A DNA stretch of 64,000 nt from Halalkalibacter oceani (lineage in GTDB: Bacteria > Bacillota > Bacilli > Bacillales > Bacillaceae_D): positions 248,001 to 312,000 of the forward strand of contig NZ_JAMBOL010000001.1 in assembly GCF_023715605.1 (NCBI RefSeq), in the 5' to 3' direction. The notes beneath the pieces were generated by a model. That model was not told the DNA's origin, searched no databases, and saw only the letters and a program-made list of their open reading frames with translations. A program made the position numbers and the translations under genes. This document shows positions 9,414-19,855 of this stretch, one piece after another. Within the stretch, counting starts at the first letter, position 1. Each line of letters begins with the position of its first letter.

Positions 9414-10184
9414 ATGGTACTTAGTAGCTTTGATTTAACGAACAAAGTGGCGATTGTGACGGGCAGCGGCTCGGGAATTGGAAAAACGATTGCCCTCGGG
9501 CTGGCGGAAAGCGGTGCCAGCATCGTCGTCACGGAATTGCCGGGCAAGGAGGAAGCGGCGCGGGAAACCGCTGCTGAAATTGAAAAACTCGGACAGCAGG
9601 CGCTCGTTGCGACGCTTGATGTAACAAAGCTTGAGACAATTCGCCAAATGGTCAGCGAAGCGGAAGCTCATTTTGGTCGGATTGATATTCTCGTCAACAA
9701 TGCCGGCATTATTATCCGCAAGCCTTCGCTCGAAGTCACGGAAGAGGACTGGGATAAAGTCCACGATGTGAATTTAAAAGGTACCTTCTTTACGAGCCAG
9801 GAGGTCGCTAAGGTGATGAAGGAGCATGGAGGCGGGAAGATCGTCAATATCGCTTCGATTAATGGAGTCGTCGGCTTTTATGAGCGGGCGGCTTATTGCT
9901 CAAGCAAGGCCGGCATCGTCAACTTGACGCGAGTGCTGGCGATCGATTGGGCGGAGTACGGCATAAACGTCAATGCCGTCGGTCCGAACTATTTGCTGAC
10001 GCCATTGACGGAAAAGCTGTTTTCCAATGATGAATTTCGTGAGGATGTCTTATACCGGACACCAATTAAGCGAATTGGCACCCCGGAAGACGTCGTCGGA
10101 GCGGTCGTCTACCTCGCCAGCCCCGCCTCTAATTTCGTAACAGGCCACACCGTGATGGTCGACGGCGGCTGGACGGCTTGGTAA
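9414..10184 (+). CDS. SDR-family oxidoreductase (KduD / gluconate 5-dehydrogenase-like)
   Basis: A classical short-chain dehydrogenase of 256 residues. The cofactor loop TGSGSGIG (16-23), NNAG (95-98) and the catalytic Ser148-Tyr161-Lys165 triad are all present, so it should be active with NAD(P). The C-terminal DGGWTAW is usual in 2-deoxy-D-gluconate 3-dehydrogenase and gluconate 5-dehydrogenase relatives. The start at 9414 is chosen because GGAGG sits nine bases before it, inside an upstream in-frame ATG at 9399. It stands alone with no sugar genes around, so the substrate is not determined. Confidence 0.8.
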   Translation: MVLSSFDLTNKVAIVTGSGSGIGKTIALGLAESGASIVVTELPGKEEAARETAAEIEKLGQQALVATLDVTKLETIRQMVSEAEAHFGRIDILVNNAGIIIRKPSLEVTEEDWDKVHDVNLKGTFFTSQEVAKVMKEHGGGKIVNIASINGVVGFYERAAYCSSKAGIVNLTRVLAIDWAEYGINVNAVGPNYLLTPLTEKLFSNDEFREDVLYRTPIKRIGTPEDVVGAVVYLASPASNFVTGHTVMVDGGWTAW

Positions 10185-10306
10185 GGAAGAGGGGATACCC
10201 CTCTTCAGTAAGCGGTGTGCGAAGTCTCGCAAAACGCAGCTGGGTCAAACGTATTTTCTATAGGACTATTCCGAACAAATGAAAAGAGAGGGGAATCCGT
10301 CGCTCC

Positions 10307-10403
10307 TGAAATAGACTTCGCTTTCCGCGGGAAGCTGGTGAGCCTCCTCGGGCTACCGCCCTGTGGGGTCTCACCGTTGCTTTTTGAGTCTCCGTCTATT
10401 TCA
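10307..10403. repeat. Palindromic element with TGAAATAGAC terminal inverted repeats
   Basis: Perfect ten-base inverted ends (TGAAATAGAC 10307-10316; GTCTATTTCA 10394-10403) enclose GC-rich partly palindromic sequence with CTTTCCGCGGG and CTGTGGGGTCTC. Very similar elements are, from memory, frequent in alkaliphilic and halophilic Bacillus intergenic regions. It has no open reading frame and looks like a miniature inverted-repeat element. Confidence 0.6.
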
Positions 10404-10415
10404 TCCGCTCGACAT

Positions 10416-10680
10416 TCAGGTAAATACAGTAGTTGCATTTTTCGTATGGTTTTCCGGGTACATGGCAGCAAAACCAAGCATCGCCTGCATGGAATTTGTT
10501 TCGAGGACAGTTCTGACCCACACTCGGATTGGAGCTGTACTCACGGGAGCGGGTTCGAAGCTCAGGATCGTGACAAATCCTTCTACCAAAAAAGCCTGTC
10601 GACCGTCTCGCTTTTGCGAGACTTTGTCGACAGGCTGAAAGGTGTGCCGCAGTGGCACATCTTTTTTTGGTTGGGAGGCT
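10416..10680 (-). mobile_element. Second decayed transposase tail plus hairpin
   Basis: The minus strand contains NSMQAMLGFAAM, like the fragment at 7.2-7.4 kb, but the frame breaks on both sides. Next to it is a hairpin built on GTCGACAGGC (about 10595-10637). It marks a second remnant of the same insertion-sequence type, 3 kb from the first. Confidence 0.4.
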
Positions 10681-10684
10681 AAAC

Positions 10685-11953
10685 TTATCGCTTTTGCAGG
10701 CGCTCGTAAACGTCGGCGAGCGTTTGTTCAAATTTGCTCGTCTGCTTCGGTTCATAGTAGCGGGCTTGTTTTAACACGGAAGGCAAGTATTGCTGCTCGA
10801 CCCAGCCGTGCTCGTAATCATGCGGGTATTTGTAGGTCTGGCCGCGGCCGAGCTGCTTTGCCCCTTGGTAATGCGCATCCTGCAAATGCTTTGGCACGTC
10901 GCCGATTTTTCCTTTGCGGATATCGGCAAGTGCGGCATCAATAGCAACATAGGCCGAGTTTGATTTAGGTGACAGGCAAAGCTCGACCACAGCGTTCGCA
11001 AGCGGGATCCGGGCTTCGGGCAAGCCAAGCCGTTCAGCCGCTTCGATCGCGGCGAGCGTCCGGGCGCCGGCCTGAGGACTGGCGAGGCCAACATCTTCAT
11101 ACGCAATGACAAGCAATCTGCGGCCAATGCTGATCAAGTCGCCGGCTTCAAGCAGTCGTCCTAAATAATGGAGAGCGGCATTGACGTCGCTTCCTCTGAT
11201 CGACTTTTGAAAAGCAGAAAGCACATCATAATGGGCGTCTCCATCTTTATCATGCTGAAAGCTCTTTTTTTGAATGCTCGCTTCAGCGGTTTTCAGTGTG
11301 ATGTTCTTCATTCCGTCAGCATCCGGATACGTGGAGAGGACGGCAAGCTCAAGGGCGTTCAAAGCTGAACGAACGTCACCCCCGCATGCCTCAGCAAGAT
11401 GGCGGATGGCCTCATCGGCAATCGACACCTTTTCTTTTCCAAGTCCGCGCTCCTCGTCCTTTAATGCCCGTCGAAGGGCAAGCTCAATATCCTCCACCTT
11501 CAGGCGCTCAAGCTCAAAAATTTGACAGCGGCTGCGGATCGCCGGGTTGATCGAATGGAATGGATTTGCGGTCGTCGCACCGATCAGGATGATCAGCCCC
11601 TTCTCAAGATGCGGCAGGAGAAAGTCCTGCTTTGCTTTATCTAAACGATGAACTTCATCTAAAATCAAAATGAGCTGACCGTGCATTTTCGCTTCAGCGA
11701 CGGCGATTTCCATATCCTTTTTATTATTAACGACCGCGTTGAGCATTTTTGCCGGCGTACCCGTTGAACCGGAAATCGCATGGGCGATTGACGTCTTTCC
11801 GATTCCTGGCGGGCCATATAAAATCATCGAAGAGAGCCGGTCCGCATCGACCATCCGTTTCAGGAGTTGGCCTTCCCCGATCAGATGCCTTTGGCCGATC
11901 AGATCTTCAATTTTTTGAGGACGCATTCTGTAGGCGAGCGGTTGTCGCTTCAT
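10685..11953 (-). CDS. rarA: Replication-associated recombination protein A (RarA/MgsA)
   Basis: A clamp-loader-like AAA+ ATPase acting at stalled replication forks. The 422 residues contain Walker A GPPGIGKT (47-54), Walker B LILILDE (94-100), sensor-1 GATTANP and the C-terminal MgsA tetramerisation region (YKYPHDYEHGWV). The start (11953) follows AAGAAGGAGGAATTTGC; a longer upstream reading frame has no ribosome site. B. subtilis has yrvN at the same place between yrvM and cymR, on the opposite strand to cymR as here. Confidence 0.95.
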   Translation of the reverse strand: MKRQPLAYRMRPQKIEDLIGQRHLIGEGQLLKRMVDADRLSSMILYGPPGIGKTSIAHAISGSTGTPAKMLNAVVNNKKDMEIAVAEAKMHGQLILILDEVHRLDKAKQDFLLPHLEKGLIILIGATTANPFHSINPAIRSRCQIFELERLKVEDIELALRRALKDEERGLGKEKVSIADEAIRHLAEACGGDVRSALNALELAVLSTYPDADGMKNITLKTAEASIQKKSFQHDKDGDAHYDVLSAFQKSIRGSDVNAALHYLGRLLEAGDLISIGRRLLVIAYEDVGLASPQAGARTLAAIEAAERLGLPEARIPLANAVVELCLSPKSNSAYVAIDAALADIRKGKIGDVPKHLQDAHYQGAKQLGRGQTYKYPHDYEHGWVEQQYLPSVLKQARYYEPKQTSKFEQTLADVYERLQKR

Positions 11954-12070
11954 GCAAATTCCTCCTTCTTTTTTGCGGATTTGTCCTACCCACAAGTGTA
12001 ATCGAACTGTTGGGAAAAGCCAACTATTCGGATTCATTTTCCGTTCAACTATAAACGTTGTGTTTTTTCG

Positions 12071-12079
12071 TGCTATAAT
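12071..12079 (+). promoter_or_regulatory. Extended -10 element upstream of cymR
   Basis: TGCTATAAT fits an extended -10 promoter in the divergent rarA/cymR gap. No good -35 is visible. A ten-codon ATG frame with an upstream GAGGAGG lies between it and cymR (12140-12172); it could be a leader peptide but has no other support. Confidence 0.35.
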
Positions 12080-12275
12080 AGCAAAGACTTAGTATCGTAT
12101 GAGATGGAAGATGAACGGTAAGAGGAGGAGTACTTCGGGATGCAGAGAGCTGCCGCCCGGAGGATTCTGTAAGGCAGAAGCGGCTTCTTTGCTTTGGGAT
12201 TGGCGTCCGTGGTAGGATATACTCTGCGCCAATGCCATAACTTAGTTGACTTTATCATAGAAAGAGGGACAAGAC

Positions 12276-12695
12276 ATGAAAATTTCAACGAAGGGACGTT
12301 ACGGTCTCACCATTATGATGGCATTAGCAAAAAAATCAGGTGAAGGACCTGTCTCGTTAAAATCGATTGCCAAGGAATATGATCTTTCCGAGCATTATTT
12401 AGAGCAATTAATTGCGCCATTGCGCAATGCGATGCTTGTAAAAAGCGTTCGTGGTGCTTACGGAGGATACATGCTGGCGAAAGACGCGAAAGAAATTACG
12501 GCGGGAGATATTATCCGCGTACTCGAAGGGCCGATCAGCCCGGTTGAGGTATTGGATGATGAGGAACCGGCGAAGCGCAACCTCTGGATCAAAATCCGTG
12601 ACGCCGTAAAAGACGTACTCGACCACACAACCCTCCACGACCTCGCAACCTACGAAGACGACGGCGAACAAGAATACTATATGTTTTATATTTAA
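12276..12695 (+). CDS. cymR: Cysteine metabolism repressor CymR (Rrf2 family)
   Basis: CymR represses cysteine and sulfur metabolism genes together with CysK. The 139 residues start MKISTKGRYGLTIM and include the helix-turn-helix SLKSIAKEYDLSEHYLEQL and the RGAYGGY wing. The segment ITAGDIIRVLEGPISPVE is almost unchanged from B. subtilis CymR. There are no cysteines at all, so it is the Fe-S-free branch and not IscR or NsrR. The cysteine desulfurase gene downstream is separated by a tandem repeat. Confidence 0.95.
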   Translation: MKISTKGRYGLTIMMALAKKSGEGPVSLKSIAKEYDLSEHYLEQLIAPLRNAMLVKSVRGAYGGYMLAKDAKEITAGDIIRVLEGPISPVEVLDDEEPAKRNLWIKIRDAVKDVLDHTTLHDLATYEDDGEQEYYMFYI

Positions 12696-12698
12696 GGA

Positions 12699-12950
12699 GC
12701 TGTCGCAGACAGCTCCGAAGCAGCGAGCGTAGTCTGCGCAAAGGTTGTAAAGCAAGAAGGGAACGCTTTTCTCCCTTCATGCGTGCGCAGAGCGAAGCCG
12801 CTGCAATATAAAAAGGCTGTCGCAGACAGCTCCGAAGCAGCGAGCGTAGTCTGCGCAAAGGTTGTAAAGCAAGAAGGGAACGCTTTTCTCCCTTCATGCG
12901 TGCGCAGGACGAAGCCGCTGCAATATAAAAAAGCTGTCGCAGACAGCTCG
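12699..12950 (+). repeat. 117-bp tandem repeat (2.15 copies), family C
   Basis: Unit starts at 12699, 12816 and 12933 give a period of exactly 117 bases. The third copy breaks off after GCTGTCGCAGACAGCTC. The two full units differ at only a few bases (GCGCAGAGCG against GCGCAGGACG). Each unit contains a GCTGTCGCAGACAGC palindrome and a larger hairpin with GAAGCAGCGAGCGTAGTCTG and GCGCAGAGCGAAGCCGCTGC arms. A diverged single copy lies at 55451-55524. It fills the whole cymR to desulfurase gap. Confidence 0.9.
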
Positions 12951-12975
12951 AGAACAATAAAGAAGGTGAATAAAG

Positions 12976-15251
<2,276 letters not shown>

Positions 15252-15304
15252 GACCGAAGAGAAAGAAAACAGCGGATATTTCTTCAGAGATGATTTGAGG
15301 GCAG

Positions 15305-15426
15305 GGCGTCGGCTTCGCGTTTGTTCGCGGATGGCTGAAAGAGCCCTGTTTTCAGTCACCCATAAAACGATGATAACGGCTCCGCACACCGCTTCTAAGA
15401 AAAGATGCTGTGGCGTTTTTCTTATC
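15305..15426 (+). repeat. Palindromic repeat family A, copy 2
   Basis: It begins GGCGTCGGCTTCGCG, passes through a central hairpin with GGCTGAAAGAGCCC and TTTTCAGTCACC arms, and ends with AACGGCTCCGCACACCGCTT. A final AAGAAAA...TTTTCTT stem lies immediately before the ribosome site of the TPR gene. Its layout matches the element in front of hisS. Confidence 0.7.
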
Positions 15427-15445
15427 GTTAGGAGGAGGTTGGAAG

Positions 15446-16108
15446 ATGAGCTTGAATGAACAAGGAATTGCCTATATGAATGAGCGCAAGTATGAAGAAG
15501 CGGCGAAGATGTTTAATGATGCGATTGAAGAAAATCCTCATGACCCGACCGGCTTTATTAATTTCGGCAATTTGCTCGGTGTTGTCGGGGAATATGAACG
15601 GGCGTTAACCTTTTTTGACAAAGCGATCGGCTTGGATGAAACGGCGGCGACCGCTTATTATGGCGCGGGGACGATTTATTACAAGCAGGATCAGTTTGAA
15701 GAAGCGGCAAAAATGTTCAAGCAGGCCATTATCGCCAAGCTTGATGAAAGTGATGTCCATTTCATGCTCGGGATGAGCTATTATCAGCTTGGAGCGTTGC
15801 CGCACGCGCTTGCTTCGTTCAAGAGAACCGTCGAGCTGGCGCCGGATGATGTCGAAGGACGGTTTCAGTACGGGCTTTGTCTCGCACAGCTTGAATATAT
15901 TGATGAAGCGATTGACGAGCTTGAGCAGGTTGTGGAGCGAGATGAACAGCACGCCGATGCTTATTTCAATCTTGGAGTGGCGTACGCCTATCATGACCGG
16001 ACGACGGACGCGCTTGAGGCATTTACACGCGCGCTTGCTATTCAGCCGGATCATGCTCTTGCCGCCAATGGGAAGAAGACGATTGAAAAGGCACTTGGGT
16101 TAGGGTGA
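15446..16108 (+). CDS. yrrB: TPR-repeat protein (YrrB-like)
   Basis: The 220 residues consist of consecutive tetratricopeptide repeats; pattern positions such as NFGNLLGVVGEYERAL, YGAGTIYYKQDQFEEA and FNLGVAYAYHDRTTDAL recur every 34 residues, giving about six repeats. No signal peptide or membrane segment is seen, so it is a cytoplasmic protein-binding scaffold. B. subtilis yrrB lies between mnmA and recD2 as here. The start follows TAGGAGGAGGTTGGAAG; an upstream ATG at 15410 lacks a ribosome site. The partner is unknown. Confidence 0.9.
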   Translation: MSLNEQGIAYMNERKYEEAAKMFNDAIEENPHDPTGFINFGNLLGVVGEYERALTFFDKAIGLDETAATAYYGAGTIYYKQDQFEEAAKMFKQAIIAKLDESDVHFMLGMSYYQLGALPHALASFKRTVELAPDDVEGRFQYGLCLAQLEYIDEAIDELEQVVERDEQHADAYFNLGVAYAYHDRTTDALEAFTRALAIQPDHALAANGKKTIEKALGLG

Positions 16109-16114
16109 GCGATC

Positions 16115-18394
16115 GTGACGGAGGAACATGGCCAGGTTGAGAAGGGCTACATAAAAGGAACGGTTTCCCACATTGTCTTTCAGAATGAAGAAAATCATTA
16201 TACAGTCGCCTATATTCAGATTCAAGCTACGAATGAAGAGATAAAGGAAAAGAAAGTGACCGTGGTCGGCCTTTTGCCGAAGCTGGAAGTGGAGGAGACG
16301 TTTTTGTTTTTCGGTTCGCTGACAGAGCATCCGAAGTTCGGCCTCCAATACCAGGTCGACCAATTCCGGCGCGACTTGCCGCAAACGAAGCATGGCATTA
16401 TTCAGTATTTGTCGAGCAGCCGTTTTCCAGGTGTCGGCGAGAAGACGGCGCAGGCGATTGTCGAAATACTCGGTGAGCGGGCGATTACAAAGATTGTCGA
16501 AGACCGCGCGTCTCTCAATCAAATTCCGAAGCTGTCAAAAGAGAAGGCTGATGCTTTGTACAGTCAGCTGATTGATCAGCAAGGTGTGGAGCAAGTATTG
16601 ATGACGCTTTCCGAGCATGGCTTTGGCGTCGAGCTGTCCATGAAGGTTTATCAGGCTTATGGACTGCAGGCCCTTGATATTATTCGGACAAATCCATATC
16701 AATTGATCACGGATGTCGAAGGAATCGGCTTTCGCCGCGCCGATCAGCTTGGCGCGGCAATCGGCTTAACGGGCAATCATCCAGAGCGGATTCGTGCCGG
16801 CTGTTTGTTTTTGCTTCAGGAGCTTTGTTTGCAGGAAGGGCATGTTTTTTTGAAAAAGGAGACACTATGTGAAGAGGCGAGCCGTCTTCTTTCCTCATAT
16901 GACTGCCAAATCTCAGCTGAAGAGATTGCTGAACAGCTGCTCGTGATGGATGAAGAAGGACATATAGTGGAAGAGGAAGACCGGCTTTATTTAAAGTCGC
17001 TTTATTTCGCTGAAAAAGGGATTGTCACAAGCGTGCGCAAGCTCTTAAGTGAAGACAGCAAGGATGAATTTCCGGAGGCCGAGTTTTTGAAGGCGCTCGG
17101 TCAGCTTGAAGAAGAGATGAAGATTGAATATGCCCCCTCGCAAAAAACAGCGATTCAAACTGCTTTATCCTCCCCGTTCATGATTTTGACAGGGGGGCCG
17201 GGAACAGGAAAGACGACGGTGATCAAAGGGATTGTTGAGCTGTATGGCCGTCTGCATGGCCTGGCGCTTGAGCCAAGCGCGTATACGAAAGGCAATCCGT
17301 TCCCGATCTTACTTGTCGCGCCGACGGGAAGGGCAGCGAAACGGATGAGTGAAGCAACCGAGCTGCCTGCCACGACGATTCACCGGCTGCTCGGCTGGAA
17401 GGGCGGGCAAGGCTTTGAAAAAGGCGATGACGAGCCGCTTGAAGGGGAGCTGCTCATCGTTGACGAAAGCTCAATGGTCGATATTTGGTTAATGAATCAA
17501 TTGTTAAAGGCCGTGCCGAAAGGAATGCAGGTCATTTTGGTCGGCGATCAGGATCAGCTGCCATCCGTCGGGCCGGGGCAGGTGCTGCGCGACTTCCTTG
17601 ATTCCGGAATGATTCCGACCGTCCCGTTAACCGATATTTACCGTCAGGCGGAAGGCTCTTCGATCATCGAGCTTGCTCATGAGATGAAAAAAGGAAAGAT
17701 GCCTTCCAATCTCCCTGAACCGCAGCCGGATCGCCGCTTTTTTCCGTGCCGCAGCGATCAAGTTCAGCATGTTGTCGCTCAAATTTGCGGAAATGCGCTG
17801 AAAAAGGGCTATACGCCGAAAGACATTCAGGTGCTTGCCCCGATGTATAAAGGGCCCGCCGGTATCTCGGCGTTAAATGTCATGCTGCAGGAGCTGTTCA
17901 ATCCGGCGACGGAACAAAGGCGTGAGCTTCGCTTTGGCGAGGTCGTCTACCGCACCGGTGACATTGTCCTCCAGCTCGTCAATAACCCGGACGAAAACGT
18001 CTATAACGGTGACAGGGGAGAAATTGTCGCGATTTTTTACGCGAAGGAAAATGCAGAACGCCAGGACCAGCTTGTTATTTCCTTTGATGGAACAGAGGTC
18101 GTGTATCCGAAAAAAGATCTTAACCAGATTACGCATGCGTATTGCTGCTCGATCCATAAGTCGCAAGGAAGTGAATTTCCAATCGTTGTCATGCCTGTCG
18201 TCCGCAGCTACTCACGGATGCTGCGGCGCAACCTGTTATATACAGGGATTACGCGGGCGAAGCAGTTTTTATTGCTGTGCGGGGAATTACGGACGATGTA
18301 TGCGGCGATTACGGAAAAGGATGAGGTGCTCCGCCATTCGATGCTGAAGGAAAAACTCCGGCAGCTTTCTTCCCCGAGTAAGTTTCCGGAGTGA
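16115..18394 (+). CDS. recD2: ATP-dependent DNA helicase RecD2
   Basis: A 5'-3' superfamily 1B helicase acting in recombination and replication-fork maintenance without RecBC. The long N-terminal region holds helix-hairpin-helix-like segments (FPGVGEKTAQAI, IGFRRADQLG), which identify RecD2 rather than RecD. Walker A GGPGTGKTT is at 360-368, Walker B VDESSMVD near 450, and motif VI-like SIHKSQGSEFP is near the C-terminus. The 759 residues are normal. It starts at GTG, six bases after the TPR gene, with GGGTGAG as ribosome site. Confidence 0.95.
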   Translation: MTEEHGQVEKGYIKGTVSHIVFQNEENHYTVAYIQIQATNEEIKEKKVTVVGLLPKLEVEETFLFFGSLTEHPKFGLQYQVDQFRRDLPQTKHGIIQYLSSSRFPGVGEKTAQAIVEILGERAITKIVEDRASLNQIPKLSKEKADALYSQLIDQQGVEQVLMTLSEHGFGVELSMKVYQAYGLQALDIIRTNPYQLITDVEGIGFRRADQLGAAIGLTGNHPERIRAGCLFLLQELCLQEGHVFLKKETLCEEASRLLSSYDCQISAEEIAEQLLVMDEEGHIVEEEDRLYLKSLYFAEKGIVTSVRKLLSEDSKDEFPEAEFLKALGQLEEEMKIEYAPSQKTAIQTALSSPFMILTGGPGTGKTTVIKGIVELYGRLHGLALEPSAYTKGNPFPILLVAPTGRAAKRMSEATELPATTIHRLLGWKGGQGFEKGDDEPLEGELLIVDESSMVDIWLMNQLLKAVPKGMQVILVGDQDQLPSVGPGQVLRDFLDSGMIPTVPLTDIYRQAEGSSIIELAHEMKKGKMPSNLPEPQPDRRFFPCRSDQVQHVVAQICGNALKKGYTPKDIQVLAPMYKGPAGISALNVMLQELFNPATEQRRELRFGEVVYRTGDIVLQLVNNPDENVYNGDRGEIVAIFYAKENAERQDQLVISFDGTEVVYPKKDLNQITHAYCCSIHKSQGSEFPIVVMPVVRSYSRMLRRNLLYTGITRAKQFLLLCGELRTMYAAITEKDEVLRHSMLKEKLRQLSSPSKFPE

Positions 18395-18498
18395 TGTACG
18401 GCGGAACGTTACAAGCCCGATGGAAAGCAGAACCTTTCCATCGGGCTTTTTTCAGCCAGCCTTTAAAAGAATGTAACGGCTTTGCACGGCGGGTTGAA
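18395..18498 (+). repeat. Palindromic repeat family A, copy 3
   Basis: It carries GCGGAACGTTAC at the left and the hallmark AATGTAACGGCTTTGCACG at the right, around the recD2 terminator hairpin. The segment TTTCAGCCAGCCTTTAAAAG just before the right end is identical to copy 4. Confidence 0.7.
18413..18452 (+). terminator. recD2 terminator
   Basis: A strong hairpin with a 15-base AAGCCCGATGGAAAG arm, a short loop and a six-T run follows the recD2 stop by 18 bases. It lies inside a family A repeat (18395-18498), so the repeat may supply the terminator. Confidence 0.8.
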
Positions 18499-18524
18499 GT
18501 GATGGAACATAACTGGTTAGAAAA

Positions 18525-18612
18525 TGGCTCCACACGCCACAATCCCGTTGTGAGAAACCCATTCACAACGGGATTTGAAAGATCGTGGCGGTTCCGCTCA
18601 GGCTGTTTTTAT
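18525..18612 (-). repeat. Repeat family B, inverted partial copy
   Basis: Read on the minus strand, this has the family B order: CCGCCACGATCTTTC, a GTTGTGAATGGGTTTCTCACAAC hairpin region, then GTGGCGTGTGGAGCCATT. The outer CGCCAC and GTGGCG arms and the inner hairpin are kept. It lies between two family A copies, so this gap is a composite of three elements. Confidence 0.75.
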
Positions 18613-18644
18613 AAGAACGTATGATTGGGGATGCTTCAAGGAAG

Positions 18645-18762
18645 TGCGTCGGCTTCGCGCGTTACGCGGCTGTCAGAAAGAACCCCGCTTTCAGCCAGCC
18701 TTTAAAAGAATGTAACGGCTTTGCACGACGCTTTAAAGAAAACCGCGTAGCCGGTTTTCTTA
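18645..18762 (+). repeat. Palindromic repeat family A, copy 4
   Basis: It begins GCGTCGGCTTCGCGCGTTAC, has a central CTGTCAGAAAG...CTTTCAGCC hairpin, then AATGTAACGGCTTTGCACG and a closing AAGAAAACCGCG...CGGTTTTCTTA stem. The structure is the same as in the copies before hisS and yrrB. It ends about 70 bases before the PRC-barrel gene. Confidence 0.75.
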
Positions 18763-18835
18763 TGGAAATTAATCACTCACATAGTGGGTTTGGGAGTGCG
18801 GTACACTAGGAATGTTCGGAAAGGTGGCGAGAGCT

Positions 18836-19303
18836 TTGCGAACATTTGCAACGATTGAGGGATTGCCTGTGCTCTCTTTGGCAACGGGAGAAGAGTGTGG
18901 ACACGTTGTTGATTTGCTGTATGAGGATGGCGCGGTAGCTGGTCTTGTTATTGATGTGAAAGGCTGGTTCAGGCGCGCCATGATGCTGCCGCTTGAAGCA
19001 GTGGAAAGCTTTGGCGAGGATGGAGTAATGGTCACCGACAGTGACGTTTTGCAGCCCTTTCACAAGTCCGGGGCAGCGGTGCTGAAATCAGGTCGTAAGC
19101 GGCTTCAGGGGACGCCTCTGCTCACAAAAGAGGGAGAGAAGCTCGGACTGGTAGAAGATGTATATTTTCATGAGGAACTGGGGACAATCATAGGGTACGA
19201 AGTGACGGAAGGATTGGTCGCTGACATCCTCGAAGGAAGAAAGGTTGTCAAAAGTGAGGCGAAGCTGACAATTGGAGGAGGGCGCGCAATCCTGACGGAA
19301 TAG
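18836..19303 (+). CDS. yrrD: PRC-barrel domain protein (YrrD-like)
   Basis: Two PRC-barrel-like halves are visible: TFATIEGLPVLSLATGEECG with VDLLYEDGAVAGLVID, and LQGTPLLTKEGEKLGLVEDV with GTIIGYEVTEG. Such domains bind small molecules, RNA or protein; the role of YrrD is unknown. I prefer the TTG start at 18836, which gives an LRTF... start like the B. subtilis protein and has AAAGGTGG at the right distance. An ATG at 18812 with a weak ribosome site is the alternative. The recD2-yrrD neighbourhood is conserved. Confidence 0.82.
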   Translation: MRTFATIEGLPVLSLATGEECGHVVDLLYEDGAVAGLVIDVKGWFRRAMMLPLEAVESFGEDGVMVTDSDVLQPFHKSGAAVLKSGRKRLQGTPLLTKEGEKLGLVEDVYFHEELGTIIGYEVTEGLVADILEGRKVVKSEAKLTIGGGRAILTE

Positions 19304-19314
19304 AAGGGAGCCCT

Positions 19315-19509
19315 ATGATGCGTTGTCCAAATTGCCAAAGCAAAGATATTGGAAAAATCGGCACGAATCAGTACTATTGCTGGAACTGTTTTGTTGAAAT
19401 GAGCATTTCTCAAGGAAAGCTGTCTCTTCATCAAGTTGAAGAGGATGGTTCTTTAAGTTCACTCGATGATTTGTTTGAGGAACAGGATCTTCAGCTCGAT
19501 GGAACGTAA
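19315..19509 (+). CDS. Small zinc-ribbon protein (64 aa)
   Basis: Two CxxC knuckles (CPNC at residues 4-7 and CWNC near 22-25) form an apparent zinc ribbon, followed by a short acidic tail (LDDLFEEQDLQLDGT). It starts 11 bases after yrrD with AGAAGGGA upstream and is probably in the same transcript. Similar small genes lie in this place in other Bacillus genomes. The function is unknown; RNA or protein contact through the ribbon is only a guess. Confidence 0.75.
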   Translation: MMRCPNCQSKDIGKIGTNQYYCWNCFVEMSISQGKLSLHQVEEDGSLSSLDDLFEEQDLQLDGT

Positions 19510-19855
19510 GTAAGTTCATGTCCTTGCATTCGGGATCGGTGCAGCCGCATATTCACTGACTGATCGAAAAACGAAGAAAGATTCGATTCCTTTATGACAT
19601 CATTAACCGATAAAAAATCATGGAAACACCTACGATGAATATCATTAAAGCATAAATAGAGAGGCTGGGACAGAAGCCGAAGTTGAGAGGAAAAAAACAT
19701 GGCAGTGGCGCCGTTTTGCGCAAATCCCCTACTGAAGCGGATTTCTTCGGTAGGGGATTTAAACGCAGGAGCAGACTTCGCGCGCTGCCTCGAGATTGAG
19801 ACAAAAGGGCAAACGACCCGTTGTCTCAATCTCTCTTTTAAATGGAGGGGCAGAG
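19510..19855. other. Gap before yrrI with three hairpins, no gene
   Basis: The stretch holds a GAGAGGCTGGGACAGAAG motif common in Bacillus intergenic regions (about 19658-19675). It also has a hairpin AATCCCCTAC...GTAGGGGATT (about 19722-19761) and a strong hairpin with AGAGATTGAGACAA-type arms (about 19792-19832) followed by TCTTTT. The last one precedes the yrrI ribosome site and could be a terminator or a species repeat. Frames here lack ribosome sites. Confidence 0.5.

Noticed and set aside
10200-10682. 155-codon plus-strand frame after the SDR gene
   Set aside because: It reads through the TGAAATAGAC element and transposase remnant in the wrong direction and lacks a ribosome site.
12699-12950. 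Possible CRISPR-like array
   Set aside because: The units are 117 bases, contiguous and without variable spacers, so it is a tandem duplication.
18391-18809. Two plus-strand frames of 62 and 77 codons between recD2 and yrrD
   Set aside because: They consist of repeat-family sequence containing a terminator and have no ribosome sites.
19491-19829. 112-codon minus-strand frame before yrrI
   Set aside because: It overlaps the zinc-ribbon gene and several hairpins, has no ribosome site and unnatural composition.
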